Positions 59,431 to 64,000 of a stretch of DNA of 64,000 nt are shown in pieces (position 1 is the first letter of the stretch; the number at the start of each line of letters is the position of its first letter). The notes beneath the pieces are model-generated. The model did no database searches, had not been told where the DNA came from, and was given only the letters and a program-made list of their open reading frames with translations. Position numbers and translations under genes: made by a program. Origin of the DNA: Limnohabitans sp. TEGF004 (GTDB lineage: Bacteria > Pseudomonadota > Gammaproteobacteria > Burkholderiales > Burkholderiaceae_C); contig NZ_AP027056.1 in the NCBI RefSeq assembly GCF_027924965.1, positions 2,232,001 through 2,296,000 of the forward strand, given 5' to 3'.

Positions 59431-59718
59431 TCAGTGCAGCAATGCACTCAAACCATAGACCTTGGCCAAGGCTTGGGCACGCTCAGGCAGCCCTGTGACG
59501 CGTAACTGGGCGCCTTTGGCCTGCACCGCACGGCGACAAGCCAAAACCACGGCCAAAGCCGAAGAGTCAAACTGGGTCAGGGCCGACGCATCCAACACCG
59601 CTTCACCACCACGAGCCAGCTGAGCGGTCAAAGACGCGACCAAACCATCGGCCACGGCCTGGGCTTGGGCCTGCATCAAGACAGCAGGCAAAGCGATAGA
59701 GGTGGTCAAGGTGCTCAT
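59431..59718 (-). CDS. mlaB: MlaB STAS-domain subunit
   Basis: The 95-residue STAS protein binds MlaF and supports ATPase assembly in the Mla phospholipid transporter. FDSSALAVVLACRRA holds the conserved Ser region. It is last of the mla run, 3 bases after mlaC. Confidence 0.9.
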   Translation of the reverse strand: MSTLTTSIALPAVLMQAQAQAVADGLVASLTAQLARGGEAVLDASALTQFDSSALAVVLACRRAVQAKGAQLRVTGLPERAQALAKVYGLSALLH

Positions 59719-59721
59719 GGC

Positions 59722-60363
59722 TTATTTGGATGCGCGGGCATTGGTTTTGTTGCGGTCAGCCAAGCTGGCAATCAAACCATCCACACCTTTGGCGTTGATT
59801 TCTTGTGCAAACTGGGTTTTGTAGTTCTCGACCAACCAAATGCCCATGACGTTCATGTTGTAAACCTTCCATGCGCCGTCTGCTGTTTTTTCCACACGGT
59901 AGTCGAGCTGGATGGGGTCACCTTTGCCGCGCACTTCGGTACGCACCAATACCTCTTTGTCATCAGCAGCGGCACGCAAGGGTTTGACAGCAATGGTTTG
60001 GTCACTGACCTGACCCAAAGCACCGGAGTACGTACGGACCAGCAAAATTTTGAACTCGTCTTGCAAGCGCTTTTGCTGCTCGGGTGTGGCTTGACGCCAG
60101 CCTGGGCCAACTGCAGAAGCTGTCATGCGCAAAAAGTTCACGTTAGGCATAACACGTTGGTCCACCAACACGATGATCTTGTTCACATCGCCGTTGTGGA
60201 TAGATTTGTCAGATTTGATGGCATCCAAGATGTCCGATGACACGCGCTTGATGAACACATCAGCTGGCTCCTCAGCCGCAGAAACAGCGCTGGCCATACC
60301 TAGTGCAGAAGCGGCACAAAAGGCCCAAGCAGTCAAAGTACGGCGTGACAAAAAGCGATTCAT
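59722..60363 (-). CDS. mlaC: periplasmic phospholipid-binding protein MlaC
   Basis: Shuttles phospholipids between MlaA in the outer membrane and the MlaFEDB complex. The 213 residues start with a signal peptide (ending SAVSAAEEPADVF) and continue with the Ttg2D/MlaC domain (LVDQRVMPNVNF, YNMNVMGIWLVENYKTQF). GGAG 9 bases upstream supports the ATG giving MNRFLSRR. Confidence 0.95.
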   Translation of the reverse strand: MNRFLSRRTLTAWAFCAASALGMASAVSAAEEPADVFIKRVSSDILDAIKSDKSIHNGDVNKIIVLVDQRVMPNVNFLRMTASAVGPGWRQATPEQQKRLQDEFKILLVRTYSGALGQVSDQTIAVKPLRAAADDKEVLVRTEVRGKGDPIQLDYRVEKTADGAWKVYNMNVMGIWLVENYKTQFAQEINAKGVDGLIASLADRNKTNARASK

Positions 60364-60407
60364 GGTTTCAAACTCCAATGGGTACGTATCTTTAACGTTT
60401 GGGCCAC

Positions 60408-61166
60408 TTATTTGGCTGACGGCGCCACAGGCTCAGCACTCGGGTCCACCAGCTCATCCTCATCGGGTGGATTGCCGTCGTACACCTGGTTGCGTCGGAA
60501 TTGCAAGTAGGAATCGCGGGTGAAGCTGTACTTATCGATGGCCGCCCCGGTTAACAAGTCTGTGGTTTTCAGCAAGCTTGCACGCCTGTCCACGATGCGA
60601 GTCGCCATCGCGGCGTTGCGAACGGGCACATCGTCATATTGGCGCACGAAGTCAACTGAGGTCTCCACAGGAACCACACTGGTATCACGTACCGTCGAGG
60701 GCCCCAACAGTGGCAAAACGACGTAAGGACCGCTCGGAACACCCCAATAGCCCAAGGTTTGGCCGAAATCTTCTGGATGACGCTCTAAACCAATTTGTGT
60801 GGCCACATCAAAAAGGCCATAAATACCCAAAGTGGTATTTACCACCACACGCATCAATGACTCTGCGGTGTCGCGACCTTTGAGTTGCAAGCCGTTGTTG
60901 GCCGTCGACCAAACATCCGACAAGTTGCGAAAGAAGTTGCTCACGCCCGTTTGCACAGGCTGCGGTGTGTAGTCGCGATAGCCTGTAGCAACAGGCTTGA
61001 GCACGTTGTCATCCAAAACATCGTTGAACCTTGCCACTTGACGGTTCATCGGCTCTAACGGATCTTTCGGATTGGCATTCGGGCCTGTCGCGCAACCCGT
61101 GCTGGCCACAGCCAACGCAAGCAACGCCACGCCCAAGCCGACGCGTTTCAAAGATGCAAGCATCAT
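60408..61166 (-). CDS. mlaA: outer-membrane lipoprotein MlaA (VacJ)
   Basis: Removes mislocalised phospholipids from the outer leaflet. 252 residues: lipoprotein signal with lipobox VASTGC, then DPLEPMNRQVARFNDVLD and GLFDVATQIGLERHPEDFGQTLG, the VacJ signature. It sits between mlaD and mlaC, so this operon carries the outer-membrane partner in the same transcript, unlike in E. coli. Confidence 0.96.
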   Translation of the reverse strand: MMLASLKRVGLGVALLALAVASTGCATGPNANPKDPLEPMNRQVARFNDVLDDNVLKPVATGYRDYTPQPVQTGVSNFFRNLSDVWSTANNGLQLKGRDTAESLMRVVVNTTLGIYGLFDVATQIGLERHPEDFGQTLGYWGVPSGPYVVLPLLGPSTVRDTSVVPVETSVDFVRQYDDVPVRNAAMATRIVDRRASLLKTTDLLTGAAIDKYSFTRDSYLQFRRNQVYDGNPPDEDELVDPSAEPVAPSAK

Positions 61167-61642
61167 TTGCCACCCTTTTCAGGCGTTGGCTCTGCGGCCT
61201 TGTTGTACAAGAACTGACTGATCAAGTTTTCCAACACCACCGCCGATTGCGTGGCCTGGATGCGGTCCCCATTGGCCAAGTTGTCAGCCTCAGAACCAGC
61301 TTCAATGCCAATGTATTGCTCGCCCAACAATCCGCTGGTGAGAATTTTCAAAGAGCTGTCTTTGGGGAATTGGTAACGGCTCTCAATGTTCATGGTCACC
61401 GTGGCTTGGAAAGTTTTGTCGTCAAACGTGACGTTTTCCACACGGCCCACCACCACGCCTGCACTCTTAACGGCTGCTTGGCGCTTCAAGCCGCCAATGT
61501 TGTCAAAGCGGCCGCTGACCGTGTAGTTGGATTGAAAATTCAAAGTCAGCAAATTGGCCGACTTCAAAGCCAAAAACAAAATAGCTGCTGCGCCCAAGAG
61601 CACGAACAGACCCACCCACACATCATTTTTGGAGCGTTGCAT
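61163..61642 (-). CDS. mlaD: MCE-domain protein MlaD
   Basis: The 159-residue protein has one membrane helix (WVGLFVLLGAAAILFLAL) and one MCE domain (YTVSGRFDNIGGLKRQAAVK; GLLGEQYIGIEAGSE). It forms the periplasmic hexameric ring on MlaE. It overlaps mlaA by 4 bases. Confidence 0.96.
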   Translation of the reverse strand: MQRSKNDVWVGLFVLLGAAAILFLALKSANLLTLNFQSNYTVSGRFDNIGGLKRQAAVKSAGVVVGRVENVTFDDKTFQATVTMNIESRYQFPKDSSLKILTSGLLGEQYIGIEAGSEADNLANGDRIQATQSAVVLENLISQFLYNKAAEPTPEKGGK

Positions 61643-61657
61643 AGCTTCCTCGATTCA

Positions 61658-62434
61658 TCAAATACTGAACATCATGGCGGTGAGGATGAAGTCCAACCCC
61701 AACACTGCCAACGAAGCGACCACGACCGTTTTGGTCGTGGCGCGCGAAACACCTTCGGGCGTGGGCTGGGCTTCATAGCCTTGCAGCAGCGCCACAAACG
61801 TGACGGTCACGCCGAACACGATGCTCTTGACCACGCCATTGCCCACGTCTTTCCACACGTCAACGCCGCCTTGCATCTGGCTCCAGAACGAGCCGGCGTC
61901 TACGCCAATCATCAACACACCCACCATCCAACCGCCCAAAATACCCACGGCGCTGAACACGGCCGAGAGCAAAGGTAAAGCGATGATGCCACCCCAAAAG
62001 CGTGGGCCCAAGATGCGGCGCACGGGGTCGACCGCCATCATGTCCATGGCGCTGAGCTGCTCGCCCGCTTTCATCAAACCAATTTCAGCAGTGAGCGATG
62101 TACCGGCGCGGCCCGCAAACAATAAGGCGCTCACCACGGGGCCAAGCTCGCGCACCAAACTCAAGGCCACCAACAGGCCCAAAGCTTCTGACGAGCCATA
62201 ACGCTGCAAGGTGTAGTAGCCCTGCAAGCTGAGCACAAAGCCCACAAACAAGCCCGACACCGCAATGATGGCCAACGAATAGTTGCCCAAGAAATGCACT
62301 TGGTCACGCACCAAGCCAAAGCGGCGCATGTTGCTGCCAAACTCTGAAATCAGGCGCACAAACAAACGGGCACCCAAGCCCAGACCAGCCAAGTAACTGC
62401 GAACCGCAAAGCCTAGGTTTTCCACAAACTTCAT
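61658..62434 (-). CDS. mlaE: Mla permease MlaE
   Basis: The 258-residue integral membrane subunit has the MlaE/DUF140 block ELGPVVSALLFAGRAGTSLT and GLMKAGEQLSAMDMM, with about five helices. It overlaps mlaF (ATGA) at its start and is 15 bases before mlaD. Confidence 0.96.
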   Translation of the reverse strand: MKFVENLGFAVRSYLAGLGLGARLFVRLISEFGSNMRRFGLVRDQVHFLGNYSLAIIAVSGLFVGFVLSLQGYYTLQRYGSSEALGLLVALSLVRELGPVVSALLFAGRAGTSLTAEIGLMKAGEQLSAMDMMAVDPVRRILGPRFWGGIIALPLLSAVFSAVGILGGWMVGVLMIGVDAGSFWSQMQGGVDVWKDVGNGVVKSIVFGVTVTFVALLQGYEAQPTPEGVSRATTKTVVVASLAVLGLDFILTAMMFSI

Positions 62435-63264
62435 TGCTCACCCTCCACACCAAAGTCTTGCGCCACGGATGGGCCTGGGTAGTGGAAACGCACAGGGCCG
62501 TCAGGCGCTGCAGTGACAAACTGTTTCACCAAAGGATCGTTGCTGTGACGCACTTCGTCGGGTGTGCCTTGCGCGGCAATCTTGCCGTTGGCCAACACGA
62601 TCACTTGGTCGGCGATGTGAAAGGTTTCATCCAAATCGTGCGACACGATGACGCTGGTGAGGCCCAAGGTATCGTTGAGCTGGCGAATCAAACGCGCAGC
62701 AGTACCGAGAGAAATCGGGTCCAAGCCAGCGAAGGGTTCGTCGTACATGATGAGTTCTGGATCGAGTGCCATGGCACGCGCCAAGGCCACACGGCGGGCC
62801 ATACCACCTGAGACTTCGCTGGGCATCAAATCACGTGCGCCGCGCAAGCCTACGGCTTCGAGCTTCATCAGCACGATATCGCGAATCATGGGCTCGCTCA
62901 AGTCGGTGTGTTCGCGCAGCGGGAAAGCCACGTTGTCAAACACACTCAAGTCGGTGAACAAAGCACCAAACTGAAACAGCATGCCCATTCGACGACGCAC
63001 GGCGTACAAATCGGTGGGGTTGAGTGGGGCCACTTCTTGACCATCAAACGTGAGACTGCCCGACTGCGCGCGGTATTGGCCACCGATCAAACGCAGCACC
63101 GTGGTTTTGCCACCACCCGACGCACCCATGAGTGCCGTGACTTTGCCGCGTGGCACGGTCAGCGTGATGCCATCCAAGATGAGGCGCTCGCCGTAGCCAA
63201 AGCGAATGTCGCGCAGCGCCACCAACGCATCAGGGTTTGTATTTAAGGGGGAAGTGGTATTCAT
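62431..63264 (-). CDS. mlaF: Mla transporter ATPase MlaF
   Basis: ABC ATPase powering phospholipid transport. The chain carries Walker A GASGGGKTT, signature VSGGMARRV, Walker B IMYDEPFAGLD and switch VSHDLDE. I used the ATG at 63264 (277 residues); a second in-frame ATG at 63288 lies in the loop of the gltD terminator hairpin, so it is less likely. No Shine-Dalgarno is visible before 63264, where the terminator T-tract directly abuts the start codon. Confidence 0.93.
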   Translation of the reverse strand: MNTTSPLNTNPDALVALRDIRFGYGERLILDGITLTVPRGKVTALMGASGGGKTTVLRLIGGQYRAQSGSLTFDGQEVAPLNPTDLYAVRRRMGMLFQFGALFTDLSVFDNVAFPLREHTDLSEPMIRDIVLMKLEAVGLRGARDLMPSEVSGGMARRVALARAMALDPELIMYDEPFAGLDPISLGTAARLIRQLNDTLGLTSVIVSHDLDETFHIADQVIVLANGKIAAQGTPDEVRHSNDPLVKQFVTAAPDGPVRFHYPGPSVAQDFGVEGEQ

Positions 63265-63274
63265 AGAAGAAAAA

Positions 63275-63301
63275 GCTGGCCTGTTCATGAAACAGACCAG
63301 C
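63275..63301 (-). terminator. Intrinsic terminator of gltD, abutting the mlaF start
   Basis: On the minus strand an 11-bp stem (GCTGGTCTGTT / AACAGGCCAGC, one G-U pair) with a 5-base loop is followed by TTTTTCTTCT and then at once the mlaF ATG. A smaller hairpin (63319-63336; CAAGCC / GGCTTG) lies between it and the gltD stop. Confidence 0.85.
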
Positions 63302-63349
63302 CCTTGTCATTCTAAATGCAAGCCATTACAGGCTTGTAAAGATGAGAAG

Positions 63350-64000
63350 TTAGCGAGGCAGATCGCTTGCGCCCATCAAGAACTCGTCCACCGAACGCGC
63401 AGCCTGACGGCCTTCGCGGATCGCCCACACGACCAAAGACTGACCACGGCGGATGTCGCCCGCAGCAAACACTTTGGATACGTTAGTGGCATAGCCGCCA
63501 GTGAACTCGGTCGTTGCTTTGGCATTGCCGCGTGCGTCTTTCTCAACGCCGAAGCCGTCCAAAATGGTTGCTACAGGGTTCACGAAACCCATCGCCAGCA
63601 ACACGAGGTCGGCTTTGATGATTTCTTCAGTGCCCGCCACTTCGACCATCTTGCCGTCTTTCCATTCAACGCGAACGGTCTTGACGCCCGTGACTTTGCC
63701 GTTTTCGCCGACAAACTCTTTGGTAGAGATAGCGAATTCACGCTTGAGCAAACCCTTCTCAGAGCTCTCGTCGTGGCTAGAGCTGGTGCGCAGCTTCAGT
63801 GGCCAGTAAGGCCACACCATCGGTTTGTTCTCATGCTCGGGTGGCATAGGCATCACTTCGAACTGAACCACACCGGCAGCGCCGTGGCGTGTGCTGGTGC
63901 CCACGCAGTCAGAGCCGGTGTCGCCACCGCCGATGACCACCACATGCTTGCCGTCAGCGCGCAATTGGTCTTTGACCTTGTCGCCGCCGTTGACCTTGTT
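63350..64000 (-). CDS. gltD: glutamate synthase small subunit (3' part)
   Basis: The C-terminal 216 residues of the NADPH-dependent GltD subunit, which feeds electrons to GltB for glutamate synthesis from glutamine and 2-oxoglutarate. The second dinucleotide-binding motif [13 protein letters not shown] and the C-terminal [17 protein letters not shown] are visible. The frame is open to the right edge, so the start lies outside the window. Confidence 0.95.
   Translation of the reverse strand, partial: NKVNGGDKVKDQLRADGKHVVVIGGGDTGSDCVGTSTRHGAAGVVQFEVMPMPPEHENKPMVWPYWPLKLRTSSSHDESSEKGLLKREFAISTKEFVGENGKVTGVKTVRVEWKDGKMVEVAGTEEIIKADLVLLAMGFVNPVATILDGFGVEKDARGNAKATTEFTGGYATNVSKVFAAGDIRRGQSLVVWAIREGRQAARSVDEFLMGASDLPR

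Overview
The window is core chromosome from a betaproteobacterium, most likely Burkholderiales close to Comamonadaceae (Limnohabitans/Rhodoferax-like). This rests on gene content and order: the mlaFEDACB - ABC exporter - ibaG - murA - hisGDCBHAFIE - tatABC run, petABC-sspAB, secA-argJ-mutT/yacG-zapD-coaE-pilDCB, and the ubiE-Tim44-ubiJ-ubiB block. Coding density is very high, GC is moderate, and no gene-free stretch reaches 300 bases. The longest gap, 14496-14742, holds a near-perfect inverted repeat.

Layout. 1-1.8 kb: an alpha/beta hydrolase and a degenerate ABC ATPase. 1.8-14.5 kb (minus strand): aspS, a DUF502 membrane protein, an FmdB zinc ribbon, a sodium:solute symporter, ubiquinone genes (ubiB, ubiJ, ubiE) with a Tim44-like protein, a DUF971 protein, and a 1290-residue flavin/iron-sulfur oxidoreductase. 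14.7-18.6 kb: a small membrane protein divergent from hemA-prfA-prmC-grxD. 18.7-21.6 kb: a lipoprotein, a lytic transglycosylase and proS. 21.7-25.2 kb: rppH facing proB, obgE, rpmA and rplU. 25.4-27.9 kb: ispB, two unrecognised small genes, an H-NS-like protein and HU. 28.1-33 kb: a pilus/secretion ATPase with pilC and pilD, then coaE, zapD and yacG. 33-38.4 kb (minus): mutT, a DUF815 ATPase, argJ and secA, with a DciA-like gene divergent from secA. 39-43 kb: tRNA-Thr(UGU), sspB, sspA and the cytochrome bc1 genes petCBA. 43.2-64 kb: mscL, then a long minus-strand run of pdxA, a Nif3-like gene, an HtrA-type protease, tatCBA, hinT, the histidine operon with a sugar-phosphate mutarotase inserted between hisA and hisF, murA, ibaG, an ABC-2 exporter, the Mla lipid-transport operon, and the 3' part of gltD.

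Most genes are housekeeping: translation (aspS, proS, prfA/prmC, rplU/rpmA, tRNA-Thr), haem and quinone synthesis feeding the bc1 complex, histidine, proline and arginine synthesis, and envelope work (SecA, Tat, Mla, MurA, MscL). Intrinsic terminators mark many transcript ends.

I found no CRISPR array, prophage, insertion sequence, toxin-antitoxin pair or recognisable defence locus, and nothing that amounts to a new multi-gene system. The observations most worth a second look are: an ABC ATPase lacking both the catalytic Glu and the switch His; the 24-bp inverted repeat at 14646-14734; overlapping divergent -10 boxes at hemA that predict leaderless mRNA; two unknown small genes beside H-NS/HU with palindromes upstream of hupB; a pilus ATPase lacking its N-terminal domain; the mutarotase inside the his operon; and a gltD terminator whose T-tract touches the mlaF start codon.
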